Positions 22,192 through 31,157 of a stretch of DNA of 64,000 bases are shown here, in pieces. Source of the DNA: Rubrivivax sp. SCN 71-131. GTDB lineage: Bacteria > Pseudomonadota > Gammaproteobacteria > Burkholderiales > Burkholderiaceae_C. Below the pieces are notes generated by a model. That model was given only the letters and a program-made list of their open reading frames with translations, made no database searches and was not told where the DNA came from. The stretch lies in the NCBI GenBank assembly GCA_001724995.1, contig MEFD01000021.1, positions 49,363 through 113,362 of the forward strand, read 5' to 3'. The position numbers and the translations under genes are program-made. Within the stretch, counting starts at the first letter, position 1. Each line of letters starts with the position of its first letter.

Positions 22192-22583
22192 TTGGCCTGG
22201 ATACCAACGTGCTGGTGCGCTACGTGATGCAGGACGATCCGCGGCAGTCGCCGCGCGCGACCCGCCTGATCGAGTCGCTGACGACCGAACACCCCGGTTT
22301 CGTCTCGGTCGTGGCGCTCATCGAGCTTGTCTGGGTGCTTTCGGGCAGTTATGGCCTGGGTCGTGCACAGGTCGTCACGGTCCTCGAGCTGTTGCTGCGC
22401 AGCAAGGAGCTGGTGGTCGACCAGGCCGCCGTGGTTGCGCTGGCGGCGAGACGTTTTGCCGACCATGGCGCCGACTTCGCCGATGCGCTGATCGAGCGCC
22501 TGGGCGCAGCGGCCGGATGCGAGGCGACGATGAGTTTCGACCTCGGCGCGCTCAAGGCGGCCGGGATGCGCCCCGTGCCTTGA
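22188..22583 (+). CDS. vapC: PIN-domain toxin, second VapBC module
   Basis: 131 residues from a GTG that overlaps the antitoxin stop. The PIN signature is complete: D5 in IGLDTNVLVRYV, E in VALIELVWVLSG, D in HGADFADALIE and D in MSFDLGAL. It is a probable RNase of the tRNA- or rRNA-cleaving VapC type. The sequence is clearly different from the other PIN toxin in this window, so the two modules are not recent duplicates. It ends 64 bp before pccA. Confidence 0.9.
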   Translation: MIGLDTNVLVRYVMQDDPRQSPRATRLIESLTTEHPGFVSVVALIELVWVLSGSYGLGRAQVVTVLELLLRSKELVVDQAAVVALAARRFADHGADFADALIERLGAAAGCEATMSFDLGALKAAGMRPVP

Positions 22584-22647
22584 GGCCATAGCCCGAACAG
22601 TCGGTGCGCAACGCGAACCCCATGCACGCACACCCGGAGTTCCACCC

Positions 22648-24675
22648 ATGTTCCAGAAAATCCTCATCGCCAACCGCGGCGAAATCGCCTGCCGCGTCAT
22701 CCTCACCGCACGGCGCATGGGCATCGCCACCGTCGCCGTCTGCTCGGAGGCCGATCGCGATGCGCGCCACGTGCAACTCGCCGACGAGGCGGTGTGCATC
22801 GGCCCGGCGGCGAGCCGCGAGAGCTACCTCGTGGCCGAGAAGATCATCGAAGCCTGCAAGACCACGGGCGCGCAGGCCGTGCATCCGGGCTACGGCTTCC
22901 TCTCCGAGAACGAGGACTTCGCGCGCCGCGTCGAGGAGGAGGGCATCGTCTTCATCGGCCCCAAGCACGCCAGCATCGCGGCGATGGGCGACAAGATCGC
23001 GTCCAAGAAGCTCGCCGAGCGCGCCAAGGTCAACACCATCCCGGGCTGGAACGAGGCCATCGACGACGCCGAACACGCGGTGCGCATCGCGCAGGGGATC
23101 GGCTATCCGGTGATGATCAAGGCCAGCGCGGGCGGCGGCGGCAAGGGCCTGCGCGTGGCCGGCAACGACAAGGAGGCCGCCGAGGGCTTCGCCTCCTGCC
23201 GCAACGAAGCCAGGAGCAGCTTCGGCGACGACCGCGTCTTCATCGAGAAGTTCGTCGAGAACCCGCGTCACATCGAGATCCAGGTGCTGGGCGACGCGCA
23301 CGGCAGCGTCGTCTACCTCTGGGAGCGTGAGTGCTCGATCCAGCGCCGCCACCAGAAGGTGCTGGAGGAAGCACCTTCGCCCTTCATCAGCGACGCCACG
23401 CGCCGCGCCATGGGCGAGCAGGCGGTGGCGCTGGCGCGCGCGGTGAACTACCAGAGCGCGGGCACGGTCGAGTTCGTCGTCGGCCGCGACCAGGGCTTCT
23501 ACTTCCTCGAGATGAACACGCGGCTGCAGGTGGAGCACCCGGTGAGCGAGTGCATCACCGGCATCGACCTCGTCGAGCAGATGATCCGCGTGGCCGCGGG
23601 CGAGAAGCTCGGCTTCACGCAGCAGCAGATCCATCGCCGCGGCTGGGCCATCGAGTGCCGCATCAACGCCGAGGACCCGATGCGCGGCTTCCTGCCCTCG
23701 ACCGGACGCCTGGTACGCTTTCGTCCGCCCGAGCAGACCATGCACGCGGCGCAGCCGATGCCCGCCGGCGGCGGCGTGCGCGTGGACACCGGCGTCGTCG
23801 AGGGCGGCGAAATTCCTGTCTTCTACGACTCGATGATCGCCAAGCTCATCGTGCACGGCGCCGACCGCACGGACGCCATCCGCCGCATGCGCGACGCGCT
23901 CAACGGCTTCGTCATCCGTGGCATCGCCAGCAACATCCCCTTCCAGGCGGCGCTTCTGGCGCACCCGGCCTTCGTCGCCGGCGACTTCGACACCGGCTTC
24001 ATCGCCCGGTACTACGCCGAGGGCTTTCGCCCCGAGGACGTGCAGCACGACGATCCGGACTTCCTGGTCGCGCTGGCAGCGGGCATCTACCGCCGCTACC
24101 GCGACCGGGCGGCGGGCATCAGCGGGCAGATGGCCGGCCACCATGTGCGCATCGGCCGCGATTTCGTCGTCGTCGTCAAGGGCGAGGGCGGCCGGCACCA
24201 GCATGTGCCGGTGCGCGTCGAGGTCAATGGCGCGACGCACGTGACCGTCAACGGCAAGGCGTACGAACTGGTCAAGGAATGGAGCTTCGGCACCATCCGT
24301 GTCACCGGCACCTGCAACGGTCGCCCCTTCACGGCGCAGGCCGAGCGGGGCGGCCTGTGGTACCGCATCGAGCACGACGGCCGGCGCATCGAGGCCATGG
24401 TGATGAGCGCGCGCGCCAGCGAGCTGCTGCGCGTGATGCCCTTCAAGCCGCCGGCGGACATGAGCAAGTTCCTGCTCTCGCCGATGCCGGGGCTGCTGGT
24501 GGACGTCGCGGTGCAGCCCGGCGAAGCGGTGCAGGCCGGCCAGCGGCTGGCGGTGATCGAGGCGATGAAGATGGAGAACATCCTCACCGCCGCGCAGGAT
24601 GGCGTCGTCAAGGAGGTGCTGGCGAAGAAGGGCGAGAGCCTGGCGGTCGACCAGGCCATCGTCAGCTTCGCCTGA
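22648..24675 (+). CDS. pccA: Propionyl-CoA carboxylase alpha chain (biotin carboxylase + BCCP)
   Basis: 675 residues. It begins with the biotin-carboxylase domain (FQKILIANRGEIACRVI). The ATP-grasp region holds GYPVMIKASAGGGGKGLRV and FLEMNTRLQVEHPVSE. The BT linker domain follows, and a C-terminal biotinyl domain carries EAMKMEN, with the biotinylated lysine near K641. It carboxylates its own biotin with ATP and bicarbonate; PccB then makes methylmalonyl-CoA. The long form with BT domain fits propionyl-CoA carboxylase better than AccC. It stands after the vapBC insertion and before the epimerase-like gene. Confidence 0.95.
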   Translation: MFQKILIANRGEIACRVILTARRMGIATVAVCSEADRDARHVQLADEAVCIGPAASRESYLVAEKIIEACKTTGAQAVHPGYGFLSENEDFARRVEEEGIVFIGPKHASIAAMGDKIASKKLAERAKVNTIPGWNEAIDDAEHAVRIAQGIGYPVMIKASAGGGGKGLRVAGNDKEAAEGFASCRNEARSSFGDDRVFIEKFVENPRHIEIQVLGDAHGSVVYLWERECSIQRRHQKVLEEAPSPFISDATRRAMGEQAVALARAVNYQSAGTVEFVVGRDQGFYFLEMNTRLQVEHPVSECITGIDLVEQMIRVAAGEKLGFTQQQIHRRGWAIECRINAEDPMRGFLPSTGRLVRFRPPEQTMHAAQPMPAGGGVRVDTGVVEGGEIPVFYDSMIAKLIVHGADRTDAIRRMRDALNGFVIRGIASNIPFQAALLAHPAFVAGDFDTGFIARYYAEGFRPEDVQHDDPDFLVALAAGIYRRYRDRAAGISGQMAGHHVRIGRDFVVVVKGEGGRHQHVPVRVEVNGATHVTVNGKAYELVKEWSFGTIRVTGTCNGRPFTAQAERGGLWYRIEHDGRRIEAMVMSARASELLRVMPFKPPADMSKFLLSPMPGLLVDVAVQPGEAVQAGQRLAVIEAMKMENILTAAQDGVVKEVLAKKGESLAVDQAIVSFA

Positions 24676-24690
24676 GCCAGGGCCTTGAGC

Positions 24691-25197
24691 ATGACCATGA
24701 CGAAGCCGTTTCGCATCCTCGGCATCCAGCAGATCGCCATCGGCGGCCCCGACAAGCAGCGCCTGCGCGCGCTCTGGGTCGACCTCTTCGGCCTCGAGAT
24801 CAAGTCGACCTTCGCGAGCGAGCGCGAGAACGTCGACGAGGACGTGTGCGCTCTGGGTCAAGGGCCGCACGCGGTCGAGATCGACCTGATGCAGCCGCTG
24901 GACCCCGGGAAGAAGCCCGCGGTGCACGCCACGCCGCTCAACCATGTCGGCCTGTGGGTCGACGACCTGCCGCAGGCGGTGCAGTGGCTGAGCGCGCAGG
25001 GCGTGCGCTTTGCCCCCGGCGGTATCCGCCAGGGCGCGGCCGGCCACGACATCTGCTTCATCCACCCCAAGGGCAACGAGGCGTTCCCGATCGGCGGCGA
25101 AGGGGTGCTGATCGAACTCGTGCAGGCGCCGGCGGAGGTCATTGCGGCGCTCGGCCGGTGGGGTGACGGCGTGACACTGGCATCATCCGGCCCGTGA
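24691..25197 (+). CDS. VOC-family protein, probable methylmalonyl-CoA epimerase or relative
   Basis: 168 residues forming two VOC (glyoxalase-like) modules. The pathway needs an epimerase to convert (S)- to (R)-methylmalonyl-CoA, and the position after pccA fits. Metal-site comparison: the usual first His is replaced by Gln (LGIQQIAIG), the second-module His is present in [10 protein letters not shown], and the last Glu is in VLIELVQAP. Other conserved patches are FCEREN-like [10 protein letters not shown] and [10 protein letters not shown]. Because of the His-to-Gln change it may be a divergent epimerase or another VOC enzyme. The ATG at 24691 is preferred to a TTG at 24685. Its TGA overlaps the next start (GTGA). 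Confidence 0.75.
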   Translation: MTMTKPFRILGIQQIAIGGPDKQRLRALWVDLFGLEIKSTFASERENVDEDVCALGQGPHAVEIDLMQPLDPGKKPAVHATPLNHVGLWVDDLPQAVQWLSAQGVRFAPGGIRQGAAGHDICFIHPKGNEAFPIGGEGVLIELVQAPAEVIAALGRWGDGVTLASSGP

Positions 25198-25964
25198 ACG
25201 CCAAATTCGAGCCCACGGGCAGCCTTCCCGCGCAGCCGCCGCATCCGCTGCTGCATGCCTACTACGACGACGAGGCCGGGCGACATCGCTTCCTGCGCCG
25301 CATCTTCGACGAGACGGCAGCGGACTACGACCGCATCGAGCGCGTCCTCGCCCTGGGCTCGGGCCCGTGGTATCGCCGCATGGCGCTGCAGAGGGCGGGG
25401 CTCGCGCCGGGCCAGCGCATGCTCGACGTCGGCATCGGCACCGGCCTCGTGGCGCGCGAGGCGCTGACCCTCCTCGGCGGCAACGGCTCGGTGGTCGGCG
25501 TCGATCCGAGCCCGGGGATGATGGGCCAGGTCGACCTGCCCGGCGTGCAGTTGCTGCAGGGCCGCGCCGAGCAACTGCCCTGCGAGGACGCCAGCTTCGA
25601 CTTCGTCTGCATGGGCTATGCGCTGCGCCACGTCGGCGACGTGGCCGCGGCCTTCTCCGAGTTCCTGCGCGTGCTGCGACCGGGCGGGCGCGTGCTCGTG
25701 CTCGAGATCAGCAAGCCGGCCTCGCGCACGGCGTCATGGCTGCTCAAGGCCTACATGCGCGCGCTGGTGCCGCTGATCTCGCGCGCCATCGGCTGCCGGC
25801 GCGACAGCGCGCGCCTGTGGCGCTATTACTGGGACACCATCGAAGCCTGCATCCCGCCGCGGCACATCCTCGCCTCGCTCGAGGCGGCGGGCTTCACGCA
25901 GGTGCAGCGGCACGTCGAGCTTGGCATCTTCTCCGAGTACACGGCCACGCGGCCGCTGCAATGA
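25194..25964 (+). CDS. UbiE/COQ5-like class I SAM-dependent methyltransferase
   Basis: 256 residues starting at a GTG that overlaps the VOC gene's stop. The Rossmann methyltransferase motifs are [12 protein letters not shown] (motif I, about 80-91), GVDPSPGMM, and the UbiE-like [13 protein letters not shown] and [13 protein letters not shown]. The C-terminal [14 protein letters not shown] resembles UbiE/MenG-type enzymes. It could methylate a quinone or a small metabolite. The UbiE resemblance is not enough to call it ubiE, which is usually found with ubiquinone genes. Translational coupling with its neighbours suggests a connected but unknown role. Confidence 0.78.
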   Translation: MNAKFEPTGSLPAQPPHPLLHAYYDDEAGRHRFLRRIFDETAADYDRIERVLALGSGPWYRRMALQRAGLAPGQRMLDVGIGTGLVAREALTLLGGNGSVVGVDPSPGMMGQVDLPGVQLLQGRAEQLPCEDASFDFVCMGYALRHVGDVAAAFSEFLRVLRPGGRVLVLEISKPASRTASWLLKAYMRALVPLISRAIGCRRDSARLWRYYWDTIEACIPPRHILASLEAAGFTQVQRHVELGIFSEYTATRPLQ

Positions 25965-27415
25965 TCGTGAGCACGCCTGCGGCCTACGCCAACCTGATCG
26001 ACGGCTGCCAGCGGCCGGCCGGCACCGGCCTGACGATCGACGTCGTCGACCCGGCCGACGGCGCGGTGTTCGCGACGCTGCCGCGCAGTGCGGCAGCCGA
26101 CGTCGACGCCGCCGTGGACGCCGCGCGCGGCGCGCTGCATGGCGCCTGGGGGCGCGTGACGGCGACCGAGCGCGGGCGCGTGCTGACGCGACTGTCGGCG
26201 CTGATCACCGAGCATCACGCCGAACTCGCCGCGCTCGAGAGCCGTGACACCGGCAAGCCGATCCAGCAGGCGCGCGTGGACATCACGGCCTGCGCGCGCT
26301 ACTTCGAGTACTACGGGGGGGCCGCCGACAAGCTGCACGGCGAGACCATTCCCTACGCCGCCGGCTCCACGGTGATGGTGCTGCGCGTGCCGCACGGCGT
26401 CACGGCGCACATCATCCCGTGGAACTACCCGGCGCAGATCTACGGGCGCTCGGTGGGCGGCGCGCTGGCCGCGGGCAATGCCTGCGTCGTCAAGCCCGCC
26501 GAGGATGCCTGCCTGACGCCGCTGCGCATCTCGGCCCTCGCCTTGCAGGCCGGCATGCCGCCCGGGGCGCTGAATGTCGTCTGCGGCCTGGGGTCGGAAG
26601 CGGGTGCTGCGCTCGCTGCGCACCCGGGCATCAACCACATGAGCTTCACCGGCTCGACGATGACGGGCACGGCGGTGGCGCAGGCCGCGGCGGTGAACCA
26701 CGTGCCGGTGACGCTCGAGCTCGGCGGCAAGGCGCCGCAGATCCTCTTTGCCGACGCCGACCTCGACGCCGCGCTGCCGGTGATCGTCAACGCGATCATC
26801 CAGAACGCCGGCCAGACCTGTTCGGCCGGCAGCCGCGTGCTCATCCAGCGCAGCCTCTTCGACGCTGTGCTGCAGCGCCTGGCCGAGCGCTTCGCCGCGC
26901 TGCGCACCGGCCCCGGCGCCGGGGCGCCGGACTGCGGGCCGCTCATCAGCGCGCGCCAGCTCGCGCGCGTGCAGGGCAAGTTCGATTCGGCGCTGCAGGC
27001 CGGCGCGCGGCTGGTCGCGCGCGCGCAGCTCCTGCCCGAGGCGCCGGGCAGCGGCTACTACTTCCCGCCGGTGCTGCTGGCCGGCTTGCCGCTGTCGCAC
27101 GAGGTGGCGCAGGACGAGGTCTTCGGCCCGGTGCTGGCGGCCTTCTCCTTCGAGGACGAGGACGAGGCCGTGCACCTGGCCAACGGCACGCCCTACGGCC
27201 TCACCGCCGCGGTGTGGACGCGCGACGGCGGCCGCGCGCTGCGCATGGCGCAGCGCATCGAGGCGGGGCAGGTGTTCATCAACAACTACGGCGCCGGCGG
27301 CGGCATCGAGCTGCCCTTCGGCGGCATGAAGCACTCGGGCTACGGGCGCGAGAAGGCCTTCGAGGGCCTGAAGAGCTTCACCACGCTGAAGACGGTCGTC
27401 ATCCTGCACGGCTGA
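25961..27415 (+). CDS. NAD(P)-dependent aldehyde dehydrogenase
   Basis: 484 residues, the normal ALDH length. The cofactor region has IIPWNYPAQI and FTGSTMTGTAVA. The catalytic Glu is in VTLELGGKAPQ and the catalytic Cys in NAGQTCSAGSRV. C-terminal EVFGPVLAAFSF and PFGGMKHSGYGRE are standard. The ATG overlaps the methyltransferase stop (ATGA), so it is the last gene of the coupled set before the riboswitch. The aldehyde substrate is uncertain; in this context betaine aldehyde-, methylmalonate semialdehyde- or propanal-type substrates are possible. Confidence 0.9.
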   Translation: MIVSTPAAYANLIDGCQRPAGTGLTIDVVDPADGAVFATLPRSAAADVDAAVDAARGALHGAWGRVTATERGRVLTRLSALITEHHAELAALESRDTGKPIQQARVDITACARYFEYYGGAADKLHGETIPYAAGSTVMVLRVPHGVTAHIIPWNYPAQIYGRSVGGALAAGNACVVKPAEDACLTPLRISALALQAGMPPGALNVVCGLGSEAGAALAAHPGINHMSFTGSTMTGTAVAQAAAVNHVPVTLELGGKAPQILFADADLDAALPVIVNAIIQNAGQTCSAGSRVLIQRSLFDAVLQRLAERFAALRTGPGAGAPDCGPLISARQLARVQGKFDSALQAGARLVARAQLLPEAPGSGYYFPPVLLAGLPLSHEVAQDEVFGPVLAAFSFEDEDEAVHLANGTPYGLTAAVWTRDGGRALRMAQRIEAGQVFINNYGAGGGIELPFGGMKHSGYGREKAFEGLKSFTTLKTVVILHG

Positions 27416-27448
27416 GCGGGCGAACGCCGGCCGCGCGTATGATGCGCG

Positions 27449-27690
27449 CCGTTGGTGCTCGTCGAGGCGTTCGGCCGAGACAGTTCAACGGGAATCAGGA
27501 GGGACGCGCCCGCACTGGGCGCACCCAACCTGAGCTGCCCCCGCAACGGTAAGCGGATGGCAGGCTCCGAACAGGGCCTGCCGGCACGTGACACGCAGCC
27601 ACTGGGCGACACCGCCACAAAGCGGTGCCCCCTGGGAAGGCGTCACGCGTCGATGCCGTCAGCCCGGATACCGGCCAACGAGGTGGCCTG
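27449..27690 (+). promoter_or_regulatory. Cobalamin riboswitch
   Basis: The leader of btuB carries the conserved class: an early GGGAATCAGG-type element, GAGCTGCCCCCGCAACGGTAAGCGG, the CCACTGGG...CTGGGAAGGC pair, and the final GCCGTCAGCCCGGATACCGGCC B12 box (27655-27676). Adenosylcobalamin binding to this aptamer represses the genes downstream in Gram-negative bacteria. A TATGAT -10 at 27438-27443 just upstream would start the leader near 27450; no good -35 is seen. It is expected to control the whole twelve-gene operon. Confidence 0.95.
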
Positions 27691-27723
27691 CCGTCCTGCG
27701 GCGGGCCGTGTAGCGTGCGGCCG

Positions 27724-27757
27724 CGGGGAAGCGGTGCGCGCGCGCCTGGCTTCCCCG
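27724..27757 (+). promoter_or_regulatory. Hairpin at the btuB translation start
   Basis: CGGGGAAGC (27724-27732) and GCTTCCCCG (27749-27757) form a perfect 9-bp stem ending eight bases before the btuB ATG. No T-run follows, so the hairpin more probably blocks ribosome access than terminates transcription. It is the likely expression platform of the riboswitch. Confidence 0.55.
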
Positions 27758-27764
27758 TTCCGTC

Positions 27765-29660
27765 ATGCCTCAATCTCCTCGGGTCCGCGCGCAGCGCGCC
27801 AACACGGCCGCCGTGCCGGTTCTCTCTCGTCCCTCCATTTCATCCCTTCTCCCCGTCCTGCCGCTGGTTCTCGGCGTGGCGGCCGGTGCCGCGAACGCGC
27901 AGGCCGGCGCCGCCGAGCAGGTGGTGATCGTCGCCAACCGTTCACCGCAGCCGCTGTCGACGGTGCTCGGCGACTTGTCGGTGCTCGACCGCGTGCAGAT
28001 CGAGCGCAGCGGTGCGGCGAATGCCGCCGAACTGCTGGCGCGCCTACCGGGCATCGAGTTCACGCGCAACGGCGGCCCCGGCACCTCGACCAGCCTCTTC
28101 ATCCGCGGCGGCGAATCGCGCCACACCGCGGTCTACATCGATGGCGTGCGCGTCGACTCGCAGGCCACCGGCGGCGCGCAGTGGGAGCAGATTCCTCTCG
28201 AGCAGATCGAGCGCATCGAAGTCCTGCGCGGCCCCGCGGCCGCCGTCTACGGCTCGGACGCGGTGGCCGGCGTGGTGCAGCTCTTCACGCGGCGCGGCCA
28301 GGGTCCGCTGCAGGTCAACGCCTCGGCCACGCTGGGCTCGCAGCGCACGCGGCAGCTGCAGGCGGGCCTGAGCGGCGCGGCCGCAGCATTCGACTACGCG
28401 CTCTCGGCCTCGCACGGCCGCAGCGAGGGCGAGGATGCGCGCAGCGCCGCCGCGCTCGGCCACAACCCCGACCGCGACGGCTGGAAGCGCAGCTCGCTGC
28501 AGGCGCGTGCGGGCCTGCGCCTGGACGAGCGCCAGCGCGTCGAGGCCTCGCTGCTGGCGACGCGGCTGGAGTCCGGCTACGACGACTTCGTGCCCGGCAA
28601 CGACGATGTCTCGGCGCACCGGCTGCGCACTGGCAGCCTGTCGTGGCAGGCGCGCTGGAGCGAGGCGGCGACGACGCGCGTGCAGCTCGGCCGCACCCAC
28701 ACGACCTACGAGACGCAGCCGAGCTACTACCGCACCGAGACGACGCTCGACAACGCGCTGCTGCAGCACGAGCAGCGCCTGGGTGCGCACCGGTTCTCGG
28801 CCACGCTGGAGCGGCGCGACGACGAGCTGCACAACCCTGCCGGCGTCTACAGCGCCGCCTTCGGCGGCAAGCGCCACCAGAACGCGCTCGGCCTGGGCTG
28901 GCGCGCCGACTTCGGCGCGCACACACTGCAGGCGCAGCTGCGTCGCGACGAGGACAGCGAGTTCGGCGGCAAGAGCACCGGCAGCCTCGCCTGGGGCTGG
29001 CAGTTCGCGCCGCAGTGGCGCCTGAGCGCCGCGGCGGCGAATTCGTTTCGCGTGCCCACGCTCTACCAGCGCTTCAGCCCCTACGGCAACCCCGACCTGG
29101 TGCCCGAGAGCGGACGCAACCTCGAGCTGGGCCTGCGCTGGAGCGGCGCGGGCAGCGAAGCGAGCCTGGGCGTATGGCGCAACCGCATGACGCAGCTCAT
29201 CAGCTTCGGTGCGGCCGGCCCCTGCGGAGACCCCTTCGGCTGCTACGTCAACGTCGGTCGCGCGCAGTTGCAGGGTGTGACGCTCTCCGCGCGCACGACG
29301 CTGGCGGGCGTGAGCCTGCACGGTTCGCTCGACTGGCACGATCCGAAGAACCTGGACAGCGGCAAGCGCCTGCCGCGCCGTGCGGCCAAGCTCGCGCGCC
29401 TGGGCGCGCAGACGACGCTGGCCGGCTGGACGCTGGGCGCCGAACTGCAGGCCAGCGGCCGGCGCTTCGAGAACGCGGCCAACACGCAGGTGCTGGGCGG
29501 CTACGAGCTCGTTGGCGTCACGCTGAGCAAGTCGCTGGCCGCGGGGCTGGTGCTGGACGCGCGCCTCGACAACCTGGGCGACAAGCGCTACGAGCTGGCG
29601 CGTGCCTACACCACGGCCGGGCGCAGCGCACAGATCAGCCTGCGCTGGACGCTGCCCTGA
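27765..29660 (+). CDS. btuB: TonB-dependent cobalamin receptor
   Basis: 631 residues. A signal peptide ends near residue 45 (GVAAGAANAQA). The TonB-box-like and plug region (about 50-170) includes VVIVANRSPQPLSTVLG, RLPGIEFTRNGGPGTSTSLFIRGG and IEVLRGPAAAVYGSDAVAGVVQ. The rest is a 22-strand barrel with alternating amphipathic strands, ending on an aromatic/hydrophobic strand (AQISLRWTLP). It imports corrinoids across the outer membrane using TonB energy. The riboswitch and the following cob/btu genes support BtuB rather than a siderophore receptor. Confidence 0.9.
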   Translation: MPQSPRVRAQRANTAAVPVLSRPSISSLLPVLPLVLGVAAGAANAQAGAAEQVVIVANRSPQPLSTVLGDLSVLDRVQIERSGAANAAELLARLPGIEFTRNGGPGTSTSLFIRGGESRHTAVYIDGVRVDSQATGGAQWEQIPLEQIERIEVLRGPAAAVYGSDAVAGVVQLFTRRGQGPLQVNASATLGSQRTRQLQAGLSGAAAAFDYALSASHGRSEGEDARSAAALGHNPDRDGWKRSSLQARAGLRLDERQRVEASLLATRLESGYDDFVPGNDDVSAHRLRTGSLSWQARWSEAATTRVQLGRTHTTYETQPSYYRTETTLDNALLQHEQRLGAHRFSATLERRDDELHNPAGVYSAAFGGKRHQNALGLGWRADFGAHTLQAQLRRDEDSEFGGKSTGSLAWGWQFAPQWRLSAAAANSFRVPTLYQRFSPYGNPDLVPESGRNLELGLRWSGAGSEASLGVWRNRMTQLISFGAAGPCGDPFGCYVNVGRAQLQGVTLSARTTLAGVSLHGSLDWHDPKNLDSGKRLPRRAAKLARLGAQTTLAGWTLGAELQASGRRFENAANTQVLGGYELVGVTLSKSLAAGLVLDARLDNLGDKRYELARAYTTAGRSAQISLRWTLP

Positions 29661-29703
29661 GGCGCGGCCTGCCTCTGGACGCCCGGACGACGCGGTTCCC
29701 GTC

Positions 29704-30270
29704 ATGACGCCGTTGCAGCACGAGCTCATCCTCGGCGGCGCGAAGAGCGGCAAGTCGCGCTGCGCCGAGGAGCGTGCGCTGCGCTGGCTGCAGGCCGACC
29801 GCGACCATCGCGCGACGCTGGTGGCGACGGCGCTGGCCGCGGACGACGAGATGCGGGCGCGCATCGCGCGCCACCGCGCCGACCGCGCCGCGCGCGTGCC
29901 GGCGCTCGAGACCGTCGAGGCCCACGCGGAGCTCGGCGCCACGCTGCTGCGCCTGGCCGAGCCGGGCCGGCTGCTGGTCGTCGACTGCCTGACCCTGTGG
30001 CTGACGCAGTGCCTGCTGCCGCCGCCGGGCGTGACGCCCGCGCTGCCCTGGGCGCAGGAGCGCGAGGCGCTGCTGGCGGCGCTGCGCGAGAGCACGTCGC
30101 CGCTGCTGCTGGTGTCCAACGAGATCGGGCTGGGTGTGATGCCGCTGGCGCGGCAGGCGCGCGCCGCCGTCGACGCGCTGGGCCACCTGCACCAGGCGGT
30201 GGCCGCCTGCTGCCCGCGCGTCACGCTGATGGTCGCCGGCTGCGCGCTGCGCGTGAAGGACGAGACGTGA
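29704..30270 (+). CDS. cobU: Adenosylcobinamide kinase / adenosylcobinamide-phosphate guanylyltransferase
   Basis: 188 residues. The P-loop is GGAKSGKSRCAEERAL at about 10-25; other conserved segments are LVATALAADDEMRARIARHR, LLVVDCLTLWLTQ and SNEIGLGVMPL. It phosphorylates adenosylcobinamide and transfers GMP, giving adenosylcobinamide-GDP. Also named CobP. Its TGA overlaps the start of btuF (GTGA), so the two are translationally coupled. Confidence 0.93.
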   Translation: MTPLQHELILGGAKSGKSRCAEERALRWLQADRDHRATLVATALAADDEMRARIARHRADRAARVPALETVEAHAELGATLLRLAEPGRLLVVDCLTLWLTQCLLPPPGVTPALPWAQEREALLAALRESTSPLLLVSNEIGLGVMPLARQARAAVDALGHLHQAVAACCPRVTLMVAGCALRVKDET

Positions 30271-31157
30271 GGCGCCGCCTCGTCGCGCTGCTGGCGACCC
30301 TCCTTGCCCTGGCCGCAGGATCGCTGGGCGCCGAGATCGTCGTCGTGCGCGACGACGCCGGCACCGAGCACCGCCTGAGCGCGCCACCGCAGCGCATCGT
30401 GTCGATGCTGCCCTCGCTGACGGAGATGGTCTGGGAAGCCGGAGCCGGGGCGCGGCTGGTGGGGGTGGATCGCTACTCCGACTGGCCGCCGCAGCTCGCC
30501 GGCCTGCCACGCCTGGGCGGCCTGGACGACGCGCAGATCGAGGCCATCGCTGCGCTCGCGCCCGACCTCGTGCTGGCCTCGGTCTCCTCGCGCGCGATGG
30601 AGCGCCTGCAGGCGCTGGGCTTTCGCGTCGTGCGCCTGCGCTCGGAGACGCACGAGGACGTTCGCCGCACGCTCGAACTCGTCGGCCGCCTGCTCGGGCA
30701 GCCCGACGCCGGGCCGCGCGCGTGGGTCCGGGTGCAGCGCGAGATCGAGGCCGCGGCCGCGCGCGTGCCGGCCTCGCTGCGCGGGGCCAGCGTCTACTTC
30801 GAGATCGGCGGCGGGCCTTATGCTGCCGGCACGAGTTCCTTCGTCGGCCAGACACTGGCGCGCCTGGGGCTCGTCAACGTCGTGCCGCCCGAACTCGGGC
30901 CGTTTCCCAAGCTGAACCCGGAGTTCGTCGTGCGCGCGAGTCCGCAGGTGGTGATGGGCGCGCAGCGCGATCTGGAGAAGCTGGCGCAGCGTCCGGGCTG
31001 GGGCGGGATCGCAGCGGTGCGCCAGGGCTGGCTGTGCGGTTTCGATTCGCCGCACTACGAGATGCTGATCCGGCCCGGCCCGCGGCTGGGCGAGGCCGCG
31101 TCGCGTCTGGCCGACTGCCTGCAGCGCCTGCCGCGCCCGCAGGCCGGGTCGCGATGA
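30267..31157 (+). CDS. btuF: Cobalamin ABC transporter periplasmic binding protein
   Basis: 296 residues from a GTG overlapping the cobU stop. The first 21 residues are a signal peptide (RRRLVALLATLLALAAGSLG). The class III binding-protein fold is visible: RIVSMLPSLTEMVWEAGAG, VGVDRYSDWPPQLAGLP, LAPDLVLAS and a C-terminal lobe with PRLGEAASRLADCLQ. It delivers corrinoid from BtuB to the BtuCD permease. Its last bases overlap btuC. Confidence 0.9.
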   Translation: MRRRLVALLATLLALAAGSLGAEIVVVRDDAGTEHRLSAPPQRIVSMLPSLTEMVWEAGAGARLVGVDRYSDWPPQLAGLPRLGGLDDAQIEAIAALAPDLVLASVSSRAMERLQALGFRVVRLRSETHEDVRRTLELVGRLLGQPDAGPRAWVRVQREIEAAAARVPASLRGASVYFEIGGGPYAAGTSSFVGQTLARLGLVNVVPPELGPFPKLNPEFVVRASPQVVMGAQRDLEKLAQRPGWGGIAAVRQGWLCGFDSPHYEMLIRPGPRLGEAASRLADCLQRLPRPQAGSR

